Position numbers and translations under genes: made by a program. From Neobacillus niacini (GTDB lineage: Bacteria > Bacillota > Bacilli > Bacillales > Cytobacillaceae): DNA of 64,000 nucleotides. Location: NCBI RefSeq assembly GCF_023715785.1, contig NZ_JAMBOX010000002.1:372001-436000 (forward strand). The letters are read 5' to 3'. Numbering within the stretch: position 1 is the stretch's first letter; each line of letters begins with the position of its first letter. The notes under the pieces are model-generated. The model saw nothing but the letters and a program-made list of their open reading frames with translations, was not told where the DNA came from and did not search any database. Shown here one piece after another: positions 16,629 to 24,762 of this stretch.

Positions 16629-18182
16629 TTAAAACACTTTCGTAGTCCAATCCTCACAATTCCAAATATCGGTCGCAATTTCACGATAGAAATCAGGTTC
16701 GTGGGATACCATCAAGATACTTCCGCGATATGCCTTAAGAGCACGCTTCAATTCTTCTTTTGCGTCCACATCCAAGTGATTGGTAGGTTCGTCTAAAATT
16801 AATAGATTTGTCTCTGTGTTTAAGATTTTACACAAACGAACTTTGGCTTTTTCGCCACCGGAAAGGACTTCGACTTTACTTTCAATATGTTTGGTCGTTA
16901 ATCCACATTTTGCAAGAGCAGCACGGACTTCAGCCTGATTCATACTTGGAAACTCGCTCCAAATCTCTTCAATACAGGTATTGTAGTTGGCCTGTTTTAC
17001 TTCCTGCTCGAAGTAACCGATGTGTTGATACTCACCACGTTCCACTTTACCCGAAATTGGATCAATCAAGCCAAGAATACTTTTTAAAAGAGTAGACTTA
17101 CCAATACCATTTGCACCTACGAAGGCGATTTTTTGTCCACGTTCCATTTTTAAATTCAGAGGGCGTGAAAGTGGTTCATCGTAACCAATAACAAGATCTT
17201 CAGCCGTAAAAATATAACGACTAGCTGCACGAGCTTCTTTGAAGTTAAACTCTGGTTTCGGCTTCTCTCTCCCCAATTCAATAATTTCCATTTTATCAAG
17301 CTTCTTCTGACGGGACATTGCCATATTACGAGTCGCAACGCTCGCCTTATTACGAGCAACGAAATCCTTTAGATCAGCAATTTCTTGTTGTTGACGCTTA
17401 TAAGCAGACTCTAGCTGTTGCTTCTTCATTTCATATATTTTAAGGAAGTTATCATAGTCACCCACATAGCGAGTCAACTCTTGGTTTTCCATGTGATAAA
17501 TCAAGTTAACAACATTGTTCAAAAATGGAATATCATGTGAAATCAAGATAAATGCATTCTCATATTCCTGTAAATAGCGCTTCAACCATTCGATATGTTG
17601 TTCATCCAAATAGTTCGTAGGCTCGTCTAGTAATAGGATTTCAGGCTTTTCTAGCAAAAGCTTCGCCAGCAAAACTTTCGTACGTTGCCCACCGCTAAGA
17701 TCATCTACATCTCGATCAAGTCCAACATCGTCTAATCCCAGACCACGAGCAACTTCCTCCACTTTTGAATTAATTTGATAGAAATCATTACTATCTAAAG
17801 TTTCTTGTAGCTCTCCCACTTCTGCAAGCAGTGCATCAATATCAGCACCTTCATCACCCATTTTGGCATAAAGTTCATTGATTTCTGATTCAACATCAAA
17901 AAGATATTGAAAAGCAGTACTCAAAGCCTCACGCATCGTAGTACCTTTTTGAAGTACTGCATGCTGATCTAAATAACCAACACGAACTTTTCGTGACCAC
18001 TCCACTTTCCCTTCGTCGGGCTGCAACTTTCCAGTCACAATATTCATGAAAGTAGACTTACCCTCACCATTTGCCCCAACTAAACCAACGTGCTCTCCTT
18101 TTAAAAGTCGGAAAGACACATTATTAAAAATCGCACGATCACCGAAACCGTGACTTAAATTTTTTACGTTTAATACGCTCAT
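16629..18182 (-). CDS. yfmM: ABC-F family ATPase YfmM
   Basis: 517 residues with two ABC domains (Walker A GANGEGKST near residue 37 and GANGIGKST near 350) joined by a charged linker (LKDFVARNKASVATRNMA region) and no membrane segments, i.e. an ABC-F translation factor. Length and sequence match B. subtilis YfmM, one of several ABC-F proteins acting on the ribosome; its precise role is unsettled. Signatures LSGGQRTKV and LSGGEKAKV and both Walker B motifs are intact. Monocistronic with a strong terminator. Confidence 0.9.
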   Translation of the reverse strand: MSVLNVKNLSHGFGDRAIFNNVSFRLLKGEHVGLVGANGEGKSTFMNIVTGKLQPDEGKVEWSRKVRVGYLDQHAVLQKGTTMREALSTAFQYLFDVESEINELYAKMGDEGADIDALLAEVGELQETLDSNDFYQINSKVEEVARGLGLDDVGLDRDVDDLSGGQRTKVLLAKLLLEKPEILLLDEPTNYLDEQHIEWLKRYLQEYENAFILISHDIPFLNNVVNLIYHMENQELTRYVGDYDNFLKIYEMKKQQLESAYKRQQQEIADLKDFVARNKASVATRNMAMSRQKKLDKMEIIELGREKPKPEFNFKEARAASRYIFTAEDLVIGYDEPLSRPLNLKMERGQKIAFVGANGIGKSTLLKSILGLIDPISGKVERGEYQHIGYFEQEVKQANYNTCIEEIWSEFPSMNQAEVRAALAKCGLTTKHIESKVEVLSGGEKAKVRLCKILNTETNLLILDEPTNHLDVDAKEELKRALKAYRGSILMVSHEPDFYREIATDIWNCEDWTTKVF

Positions 18183-18440
18183 TTTTTCTCGTAATCCTCA
18201 CTTCGTTCAAGATTCAATCATTATTTCATAATACAAGATTTTCACAAATTCGACTAGACTTTTTGCCTGTAAAATATTTGGGAATTTTCTGGTGCAAGGT
18301 GTTTATCTCGTTCAGTTTGAATCATTGACGTTTGAATAATAGGGCTGCACCCAAATCAAATAGTTTTTCAAAAAGTTCAATCAAGTCCTGAAACTTGTAC
18401 ATATTATAGTAGAAACTAATTCTTGCTTGGGGGGAGAGTT

Positions 18441-18608
18441 ATGGCTATCAGTAAGGATGGCATCAATATTGGGACGGTTTCCGGAGGGATTGTCAATTTT
18501 GGGGGGGCTGTTAATATTTCGCCTATCTCGATTACAAAAACTGTTAACGGTTCTGGTGCAGGGACTAGCCGCACTACTACCATAACAAAACTGGGCAAAG
18601 CCCTGTAA
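18441..18608 (+). CDS. GerPA/GerPF-family spore germination protein
   Basis: 55 residues with the family pattern: IGTVSGGIVNFGGAVNISP, then ITKTVNGSGAGTS. GerP proteins are small, lie in the spore coat and aid access of germinants to receptors. This is a single gene, not a gerPABCDEF operon, comparable to the solitary GerPF-like proteins of Bacillus. GGGGGGAGAG sits just before the ATG. A terminator follows. Confidence 0.85.
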   Translation: MAISKDGINIGTVSGGIVNFGGAVNISPISITKTVNGSGAGTSRTTTITKLGKAL

Positions 18609-18648
18609 CGAAGCAACCGATTTGTGAAACAATTTAATGGATATTATC

Positions 18649-18684
18649 GGACGGAGACGATAAACAACTCCGTCCATTTTTTTT
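18649..18684 (+). terminator. Terminator after the GerPA-family gene
   Basis: Perfect hairpin GGACGGAG/CTCCGTCC with eight T residues after it. Confidence 0.9.
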
Positions 18685-19120
18685 AAGACGCTTTTAATTC
18701 TTTTGAGATTGCACTTTGCTTGATTGGCTTTATAACATTAAAAATAATGTTAAGGAAAATGGCAGTTAAACTTCCGGACACGATCCCGCTATTCGTCAGG
18801 ATTTTTACACTTTCTGGAAGATGAGCGAATAGATCCGGAACGGTAGTGACGCCTAATCCAACCCCAACCGAGCAGGCAATGATAAGCAGATTCTCCTGTG
18901 ATGAGAAATCAACCTTACTTAGCATTTTGATTCCGGACGCGATCACCATGCCAAACATGGCAACCATCGCCCCGCCTAGAACAGCAGTCGGAATCACGGT
19001 TGTAAGGGCAGCGATTTTTGGCACAAATCCAAGAAAAATCAATATTCCGCCCATCGTATAGATGACGCTTTTATCCTTAACGCCGGAAAACTGGACAAGC
19101 CCGACGTTTTGGGAATAGGT
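18683..19120 (-). pseudogene. pbuX: Truncated 3' end of pbuX (probable original 3' end, left junction)
   Basis: Encodes the last ~145 residues of the xanthine permease, from the Gln-Asn-Val-Gly region to a C-terminus KPIKQSAISKELKAS. It has no start or 5' part because it ends abruptly at 19120 against the integrative element. Bases 18716-19120 are identical to the 3' part of the other pbuX copy, while the last 11 codons differ. As it is followed by the host side of the junction, it is most simply the original chromosomal 3' end displaced by integration (inference). Confidence 0.88.
18716..19120. repeat. 405-bp direct repeat, left copy
   Basis: I compared it base by base with the right copy and saw no difference. 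Both copies are pbuX coding sequence on the - strand. The repeat ends where pbuX sequence stops on the element side. Confidence 0.92.
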
Positions 19121-19177
19121 TTTTGTATTATCTTAGTTGCAAAAGCTTGTTAAATAATCATTTAAGGAAGATAAAAT

Positions 19178-19242
19178 ATCCAACATACTGGAAACTATAC
19201 TACATTTTCTTAACATATATATAATATCCAAGCTGTTGGAAA
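19178..19242. repeat. Pair of 17-bp direct repeats at the left end of the element
   Basis: ATCCAACATACTGGAAA at 19178-19194 and ATCCAAGCTGTTGGAAA at 19226-19242; 13 of 17 bases agree, 48-base spacing. Each is itself a partial palindrome (TCCA/TGGA). Position just inside the junction suggests integrase arm-type or excisionase sites, or regulator sites. Confidence 0.5.
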
Positions 19243-19263
19243 TTAGCAAAAAAAAAGACAGCT

Positions 19264-19509
19264 CTAATTGCTGTCCTCATCATCAACCAATTCAACTAAT
19301 TCATTTAAATCATTAATCTGCAATTCTGTGGCAATCAATTCCATCAATTCTTTATTTAGTGATGTCCTTTGATTATTGTAAAGTTCACTAATTGCAGCAG
19401 CCCTAACTGTTTTACCTGTTGATTGTTCTATTCTTTCTTTTAATTCCTTTTGGGTTAAGTCATGTTTTTTTAATAATTCGTCTAATTTAACCCTTAATCT
19501 AATTGACAT
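19264..19509 (-). CDS. Phage-like XRE-family repressor (Cro/C1-type HTH)
   Basis: 81 residues; the helix-turn-helix spans about 8-65 (LDELLKKHDLTQKELKERI, then AAISELYNNQR). Acidic tail ELVELVDDEDSN. Such small XRE proteins control the lytic/excision side of prophages and integrative elements. It diverges from the small genes to its right; the 197-base gap between holds repeated AATTT-N-GTAA sites that are likely its operators. GGAGGAGTAAC precedes the ATG. Confidence 0.85.
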   Translation of the reverse strand: MSIRLRVKLDELLKKHDLTQKELKERIEQSTGKTVRAAAISELYNNQRTSLNKELMELIATELQINDLNELVELVDDEDSN

Positions 19510-19562
19510 TGTTACTCCTCCCAGTTGTTGATTATAAGACTATTTTAACTAAAAATAAAAAA

Positions 19563-19651
19563 TTACGCAATTTCGTAAAAAAGTATTGAAATTCAGTAAT
19601 ATTTGGTTTATCATAAAAATATAAATTTACTAAATAACGGAATTTAGTAAA
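19563..19651. promoter_or_regulatory. Operator cluster of the element's repressor
   Basis: A perfect 10-bp inverted repeat (TTTACTAAAT at 19626, ATTTAGTAAA at 19642, 6-base spacer), a second dyad TTACG/CGTAA at 19563-19578, and a single half-site AAATTCAGTAA at 19589-19599. The shared half-site is AATTY-N-GTAA-like. It lies between divergent genes. Confidence 0.65.
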
Positions 19652-19706
19652 TTGGTCAATAGTCACAGCTTAAACAAAAATATTCGAAATTAAGGGAGAG
19701 GTTAAA

Positions 19707-19916
19707 ATGAAAAATCAATATTCTTTTGGGGAAATCAATTTAAACGTATTTGGTGAAGAAAATTTCAATCTTGAAACTGTAGTAGCAGGAAAATTGCAAT
19801 TAGTCTTAGCGAATGGAAAATCAATTGAACTTGATATTTGTGAAGTACTACATAAAAATTTAAAGCTATATGATACGGAAACAGATATTGAAATTGTTGA
19901 AGAATTAACCTATTAA
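19707..19916 (+). CDS. Small hypothetical protein of the element
   Basis: 69 residues, acidic, mostly beta-prone (KLQLVLANGKSIELDICEVL), no membrane segment. AAGGGAGAGG lies upstream of the ATG. First gene to the right of the repressor operators, so probably early-expressed. Family not recognised. Confidence 0.65.
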   Translation: MKNQYSFGEINLNVFGEENFNLETVVAGKLQLVLANGKSIELDICEVLHKNLKLYDTETDIEIVEELTY

Positions 19917-20093
19917 AATACAAAAGGCTCCCATTGATTGGGAGTCTAGTGAATGTAGTAACTTTCCGAAAATGTGGAAAAGTCAAAATTATTATATATT
20001 CAGTAATTTGATGATTCAAGTAATTTGCTCTTTTTTTGAAATGATTAAGTGGTGGATGAAATTTCGTCCACATAAAATATGGAGGTTATCCAA

Positions 20094-20240
20094 ATGAAAA
20101 AGGACATTACTCATCGTATTGCTTACTACACCCGAAAAGTCGAAAATAATGATGATTTAGAATTGCTTATTCGTGGGCAGGAATATATTAAATTATTGCT
20201 TCAAGACCGGAACATGAATAATTTCGAGGATGAGGACTAG
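20094..20240 (+). CDS. Small hypothetical protein of the element
   Basis: 48 residues, charged and helical (MKKDITHRIAYYTRKVENN, then LELLIRGQEYIKLLLQDRN). Preceded by GGAGG nine bases before the ATG. Its TAG overlaps the GTG start of the next gene, indicating a coupled pair. Too short for the usual length cutoffs. Function unknown. Confidence 0.6.
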   Translation: MKKDITHRIAYYTRKVENNDDLELLIRGQEYIKLLLQDRNMNNFEDED

Positions 20241-20368
20241 TGAAACAGTTTTATTGTTACGAATGTTTAAAGGTTTATCGGAAACAAGTTTTCAAGTGTG
20301 AATGCCGATCAAAAGATATAAAGCCAATCGTTATCAATACAGATAAGCAGACGCTTAGAGAGTATTGA
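20240..20368 (+). CDS. Small zinc-ribbon-like protein
   Basis: 42 residues with two cysteine pairs, CYEC (MKQFYCYECLKVYRK) and CEC (FKCECRSKD), a likely zinc-binding knuckle. GTG start overlapping the preceding TAG. Small Cys-rich proteins of this sort are frequent in Bacillus phages and elements. Function unknown. Confidence 0.55.
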   Translation: MKQFYCYECLKVYRKQVFKCECRSKDIKPIVINTDKQTLREY

Positions 20369-20392
20369 TTTTTTTATTTAGGGGATGATTAG

Positions 20393-20746
20393 TTGTCGAA
20401 AGTGATTGTGACAGGCTTAAAAGGTTTTGATAATTATCCATTACTCAAACAGAAATTAGATTTTTTCCTTAAAGACAAGTTACCGAATGTTGTAATTGTT
20501 TCTGGTGAAGCTGAAGGTGTGAAAAGATTGGCCGAGAAAAATGCCGTTGAACGTCATTTGGATATTTGCTCTTTTCCTATTGATTGGGAGAAGTACGGAA
20601 GGCAAGCTGCGGTAATCAGGAATAATTCGATGTTTGACCGTTCTGATAGTTGTTTAATTTTCTGGGACGGTAAAAGCCAGGACACAGGGTACATAGTGGG
20701 AATGGCGAAGAAAAAGGGATTAGATTTTAAGGTTATTAGGTATTAG
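20393..20746 (+). CDS. DUF2493/SLOG-type nucleotide-binding protein (YspA-like)
   Basis: 117 residues with a Rossmann-like pattern: KVIVTGLKGFDNYPLL at the N-terminus, VVIVSGEAEGVKRLAEKNA (Gly-rich loop), and AAVIRNNSMFDRSDSCLIFWDGKSQDTGYIVGMAKKKG. This is the SLOG/DUF2493 family found in phages and mobile elements, thought to bind nucleotides or nucleotide-derived ligands. TTG start after GGGGATG. Biological role unknown. Confidence 0.75.
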   Translation: MSKVIVTGLKGFDNYPLLKQKLDFFLKDKLPNVVIVSGEAEGVKRLAEKNAVERHLDICSFPIDWEKYGRQAAVIRNNSMFDRSDSCLIFWDGKSQDTGYIVGMAKKKGLDFKVIRY

Positions 20747-20758
20747 GGAGTGATCAAA

Positions 20759-20932
20759 ATGGCAAAGATACAGCTTCAAAAATCAGATTCCTTAATTTTA
20801 TGTCAAGATTTTATAAGCAGTCAGTTTGATGATGTAATTGTCACTGGAATTGAGTTTATCAATAGCGACAATTTGAAAAGTAAGATTAGTAGAATCGAAA
20901 TTGACTATGTTAAAGAGCATAAAGGGAAGTAA
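20759..20932 (+). CDS. Small hypothetical protein of the element
   Basis: 57 residues (MAKIQLQKSDSLILCQDF and so on), no recognised domain. GGGAG eight bases before the ATG; an in-frame GTG three codons upstream is possible. Twelve bases after the SLOG gene, so co-transcribed. Confidence 0.55.
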   Translation: MAKIQLQKSDSLILCQDFISSQFDDVIVTGIEFINSDNLKSKISRIEIDYVKEHKGK

Positions 20933-21411
20933 GTAGGACGGCTTAACAGTTGTCTTTTTTTATTGGTATTGGAGTGTTAAGAAGTGGAAGTAAATTATAA
21001 AAATCCAGTGTTTTACTGTGATGAGGTGAGAAGGCAATTTACAATAATTAACAAAATAAAAGTGAATGAATTGCCTACATTAGAGGAAGTTAGAGAAATT
21101 TACGAGGTACATAGTTTCAGTGATGGTTACATTGCTGTTTTCAACACAAAAAGTAATCAATACATAAAACCAAGAATTGGAAATAAAAACAGTCCCTATT
21201 TTCGTTATGGCTTAGTCACAAATGACAACATAACTTTAACTGTTTATATGCACCGTTTAGTTGGATTGTGGATGTTAGATGGTTGGATGTGACTGCTAAA
21301 CTAAAGTAGACAGTTTCTGCTAGATAAGATGAAACACTTAGTTGCCCAAATGTACCAGTAAAATATAAGCCTCTTCCATTGTAAGATATCTATGAATTTA
21401 TTCTTACAACA

Positions 21412-22998
21412 ATGGAGGATACAGAAAAGGTGGATAAGTGGGAAATGTACATGGAAATACAACAGTTAATAAAGAAAGGATTTAGTAAATCCAAGGTGGC
21501 AGAAAAACTGGGGGTTTCAAGATCAACCATATATCGTAATCTTAAGAAATCTCCTTCGGAGATGGCCGAATGGGTTGAATCCTTACAAACCAGAAGAAAG
21601 AAATTAGACACGTATAAGGAATTAATCTTATCTTGGTTGCAGGAACATCCTGATATGTCAGCTGCACAGGTGCAAGATTGGCTACAGGAAAGAAATCCTT
21701 CACTAGAGATAGGTGAAAGCACTGTAAGGGCATATGTCAGGGAATTACGCCATGAATATAAGATAGAGAAAGAGACATCACCAAGAGAATATGAAGCTAT
21801 CCCAGACTCACCTATGGGAGAACAAATTCAAGTTGATTTTGGATTCACCAAACAAAGAACCATAAATAATAAAGAAGTCAAACTTAGCTTTATCGCATTT
21901 GTCTTATCCAATTCCAGATACAAATACAAAGAATGGTTAGATAGACCTTTTACAACAGAAGACGTCATTAGAGCTCACGAGAATGCATTCAAATGGTTTG
22001 AGGGAATCCCAGGAGAATTAGTTTATGACCAAGATAGTTTAATAGTCGTAAGTGAAAATGGCGGGGACTTAATTTTAACAAAGGAGTTTCAGCAGTATAA
22101 AGATACTAGAAAGTTAAACCTTCGGGTTTGCCGCAAAGCTGATCCAGAAAGTAAGGGTAGAATTGAGAATGTGGTAGGTTTTATCAAGCACAATTTCGCT
22201 AAACACAGAGTATTCCACAATATTGAGTCTTGGAACGAACAAGGATGGCAATGGTTAAATCGGACAGGTAACTTTAAAATACACAATACAACAAAAAAAA
22301 GACCAGTCGAAGTGTTCTCCTTGGAAAAGCAACACTTAAGACCAGTCATCCAAAAAATAAATGTCATAAACAAATATGAGAATAGTATATCAAGAAGTGT
22401 CCATAAGGACAATACTATCCGTTACTTATCTAACCGGTATTCCCTCCCACTCGGGACGTTTAGTAAATATGAAACTGTAGGTGTCAAGGAATCAGAGGAT
22501 CAACACCTATTAATCTATATCCCTGAAACAGGAGAATTAATTGCAAAGCATAAGATACCTGAAGGGAAAGGCCATTTGATAAAAGATCGAAATCATACTC
22601 GCAATCGATCAAAAGGAATTGATGCGTTCCTTGATACAGTTGCGAACCAATTTAAGAACAAGGAAGCCGCAAACCAATATCTAACGACCCTTCGGGAGAA
22701 GTATCCACGATATATTCGAGATCAGCTACAAATTATATTAAGAGAGACAAAACGAAATAGTGATGACCTACTATCAGTAGCACTACATGAGTGTGAAAGA
22801 AGAAAATTATATAGTGCAACAGATTTCAGCGACATCGTTCAGTACATTAAACGGCAACGCCAAGTTAATGATACAGTGAACGATAACGCTGAGAATGTAA
22901 CTCCAATAAATAGTTTGTCCAGTTGGATTATGGAAACAGAAGCTCCAAAAAGAGAAGTGGATACCTACACGGTGCTAATGGAAGGTGATTCACAATGA
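21412..22998 (+). CDS. istA: IS21-family transposase IstA
   Basis: 528 residues. N-terminal HTH (FSKSKVAEKLGVSRSTIYRNL), then a DDE-type integrase core beginning IQVDFGFT (first Asp near 140), YDQDS (second Asp) and the Glu in SKGRIENVVG, and a C-terminal beta-rich domain (SNRYSLPLGTF). It catalyses strand transfer with the help of IstB. Overlaps istB by ATGA, implying coupled translation. Confidence 0.94.
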   Translation: MEDTEKVDKWEMYMEIQQLIKKGFSKSKVAEKLGVSRSTIYRNLKKSPSEMAEWVESLQTRRKKLDTYKELILSWLQEHPDMSAAQVQDWLQERNPSLEIGESTVRAYVRELRHEYKIEKETSPREYEAIPDSPMGEQIQVDFGFTKQRTINNKEVKLSFIAFVLSNSRYKYKEWLDRPFTTEDVIRAHENAFKWFEGIPGELVYDQDSLIVVSENGGDLILTKEFQQYKDTRKLNLRVCRKADPESKGRIENVVGFIKHNFAKHRVFHNIESWNEQGWQWLNRTGNFKIHNTTKKRPVEVFSLEKQHLRPVIQKINVINKYENSISRSVHKDNTIRYLSNRYSLPLGTFSKYETVGVKESEDQHLLIYIPETGELIAKHKIPEGKGHLIKDRNHTRNRSKGIDAFLDTVANQFKNKEAANQYLTTLREKYPRYIRDQLQIILRETKRNSDDLLSVALHECERRKLYSATDFSDIVQYIKRQRQVNDTVNDNAENVTPINSLSSWIMETEAPKREVDTYTVLMEGDSQ

Positions 22999-23759
22999 GT
23001 CAACTCCAACAGCTACAAGAAATCATGAGAACCCTTCGGTTGTCTGAAACCGCAAATCATCTACCTGAACTAATTAGAGAGGCTGAGAAAAAGGATTTAT
23101 CCTTTACTCAGTTTCTCCTTGAAATGGCAACATATGAGCAGAGTCGAAGAGATGAAAAACAACTTGAGAAACGATTTAAGTGGGCGACATTTCCCTTTTA
23201 CAGCACAATTGATGAATACGATTTGAAAGAACAAAAATCATTAAGTAGTAAGAAATTAAACCAATTAAAGGACTTAACATGGATTGAGCAGCTTTATAAT
23301 ATTATCTTTCTTGGACCGCCAGGTGTGGGTAAAACCCATCTTTCGATAGGGTTAGGAATAGAAGCTTTAAATCAGGGCTATAAAGTGGTTTTCACAACCA
23401 TGGGAGATTTAATTCATACGTTAAAGACGGAAGAAATTACGAGAAAATCGAAAACCAGAATGAAACGAATTAGAGAAGCAGATTTAGTTATTATAGACGA
23501 TCTAATGTTCATGGCTATGGATAAGCAAGAAGCTAATATGTTTTTTCATCTAATTAATAACCTTTATAATCAAACATCTATTATATTAACTTCAAATAAA
23601 GGTCCAAAAGAATGGGGTGAACTATTGGGGGACCAAGCAATCACTACTGCCATTTTGGATCGAATTTTGCATCGAGTAGAGATTATTCATTTAAACGAAG
23701 ATAGTTGGCGAATGAAACATCGTAAAACAATATTTGGTGACCAAAGTGTTTCAAATTAA
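22995..23759 (+). CDS. istB: IS21-family helper ATPase IstB
   Basis: 254 residues, AAA+ ATPase with Walker A GPPGVGKTH (about residue 107), Walker B LVIIDDLMF and a sensor region ILTSNK. It forms a DnaA-like clamp on DNA that selects the target and activates IstA. Length is normal for the family. Confidence 0.94.
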   Translation: MSQLQQLQEIMRTLRLSETANHLPELIREAEKKDLSFTQFLLEMATYEQSRRDEKQLEKRFKWATFPFYSTIDEYDLKEQKSLSSKKLNQLKDLTWIEQLYNIIFLGPPGVGKTHLSIGLGIEALNQGYKVVFTTMGDLIHTLKTEEITRKSKTRMKRIREADLVIIDDLMFMAMDKQEANMFFHLINNLYNQTSIILTSNKGPKEWGELLGDQAITTAILDRILHRVEIIHLNEDSWRMKHRKTIFGDQSVSN

Positions 23760-23949
23760 TGAGCAAAAAGTGTGTCATTCTACTTGACGGTCACATTGGA
23801 GTAAGGAAAACGTGATTGATCATTTAGATGGGGATAAATTTAATAATCTAAAGGATAATTTGGATTGGACAAGTCAAAATGAAAATGTACAACGACATTT
23901 ATTAAGGATTGGGAAAAAATATACTGATAAACTTAAAGCGACTGTTTAG

Positions 23950-24156
23950 GTAGCTTTTTTATTGAATACTTATTTGACCCACATTGCGAATTTCGGCGTA
24001 CACAAAACAAAAAAGCTGCCCGAAAAAGACAGCCTTCTTGCGAAATATACTAGGTTCTTGCTAAAGGAGAGTAGCAAGATACATTAAGTATTATCGACCA
24101 TTCTCTAAATTTTGTCTAGCAAATTTGACAAAAACTATGCATTAAAGAGAAAAAAA
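23950..24156. other. Intergenic stretch without a recognised gene
   Basis: Contains AAAGC...GCTTTTTT just after the HNH remnant stop and a second, weak hairpin near 24008-24036. No coding signal seen on either strand. Confidence 0.5.
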
Positions 24157-24177
24157 GAAGCGTTCTATACACGCTTC
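24157..24177 (-). terminator. Terminator of the YjcZ-type gene
   Basis: Perfect 7-bp hairpin GAAGCGT/ACGCTTC, followed on the - strand by TTTTTTTCTC. Confidence 0.85.
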
Positions 24178-24225
24178 AAATGAAAGTGAGGTTTTATATA
24201 TTTTTGGTTGTTATATCATCCTAGA

Positions 24226-24339
24226 TTAGTAGTATCCTGTCATAAAGGCTGCCCCAACAATAATCAAAAGGATGAAGAGAACTACGATTAAAGCGAAAGG
24301 GTTATGCCGACGATGTTCATGATGTTCACGATGTTCCAT
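24226..24339 (-). CDS. YjcZ-family small membrane sporulation peptide, His-rich N-terminus
   Basis: 37 residues: a His/Arg/Glu-rich head (MEHREHHEHRRHNP) followed by FALIVVLFILLIIVGA, the diagnostic core of YjcZ/YrpD-like sporulation peptides, and a short tail. One membrane helix. The usual Gly/Tyr-rich head is replaced by a His-rich one. AAGGTGGTG precedes the ATG, and a terminator follows. Being inside the mobile element makes it possible cargo. Too short for standard gene calling. Confidence 0.8.
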   Translation of the reverse strand: MEHREHHEHRRHNPFALIVVLFILLIIVGAAFMTGYY

Positions 24340-24575
24340 AGTGTATCACCACCTTAATTTAGTATCTTTAAATAATATGTAAGAAAGGTTAGATATGAAA
24401 TGGACAAGTATGTAATTTCATAAGTTTTAACAGGTATAACAATTAAAAATACTGTAATTTCTAAGTAGCTTGAAAGCGAAGTTCTCAAGAAAAGGAAGAT
24501 GTAACAAGGGCAAGAAACTTAATGACCATTGTCAGTGTTGATGCATAATTCGATGAAAAAGCGACTTTTTATTTT

Positions 24576-24665
24576 GGGGCTGTAGCTTAATTGGTTAGAG
24601 CGATACTTGGTTTTCCCCTCTCCTTTTTTCCAAGTAGTATTGTGGGTTCAAGTCCCACCAGCCCG
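24576..24665 (+). tRNA. tRNA-like sequence with aberrant anticodon arm (probable pseudo-tRNA)
   Basis: Recognisable are an acceptor stem (GGGGCTG with CAGCCC, the outer pair not matching), U8-A9, a D-arm GCTTAATTGGTTAGAGC and a perfect T-arm (GTGGG-TTCAAGT-CCCAC). Between D- and T-arm there are 40 bases instead of about 23. They pair as ACTTGG/CCAAGT around a 19-base pyrimidine-rich loop, or as ATACT/AGTAT with a 28-base loop. No normal 7-base anticodon loop exists, so no amino acid can be assigned. CCA is not encoded. Not selC: no long variable arm and no UCA. Confidence 0.6.
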
Positions 24666-24762
24666 TCCGATAAAAATATTTAATATAGAAATTTGGTTAA
24701 AGTTTATAAATTCTAATATACCAAAATTAACTCCCCTAAAGGAATTAGAGGAGTTTGTTGAA

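Larger units (their letters stand above)
21288..23795 (+). mobile_element. IS21-family insertion sequence (2508 bp)
   Basis: Ends are TGTGAC at 21288 and its complement GTCACA ending at 23795, flanked by a 5-bp direct repeat TTGGA (21283-21287 and 23796-23800). Inside are istA and istB with a 4-base ATGA overlap. Both are intact, so the element could be active. It sits in the HNH gene, showing it came after the larger element. Confidence 0.93.
20984..23949 (+). pseudogene. HNH endonuclease gene split by an IS21-family element
   Basis: The 5' piece (20984-21287) ends at the IS and the 3' piece resumes at 23801. Removing the IS and one TTGGA copy joins them in frame as a 150-residue protein. 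It has the HNH pattern: MHRLVGLWML (first His), then VIDHLDGDKFNN, then DNLDWTSQNENVQRH. Such free-standing HNH nucleases occur in phages and mobile elements. The gene is inactive as it stands. GTG start. Confidence 0.9.

Noticed and set aside
24576..24665. tRNA-like sequence considered as selC (tRNA-Sec)
   Set aside because: No long variable arm, no 8-bp acceptor stem and no UCA anticodon in a plausible loop.
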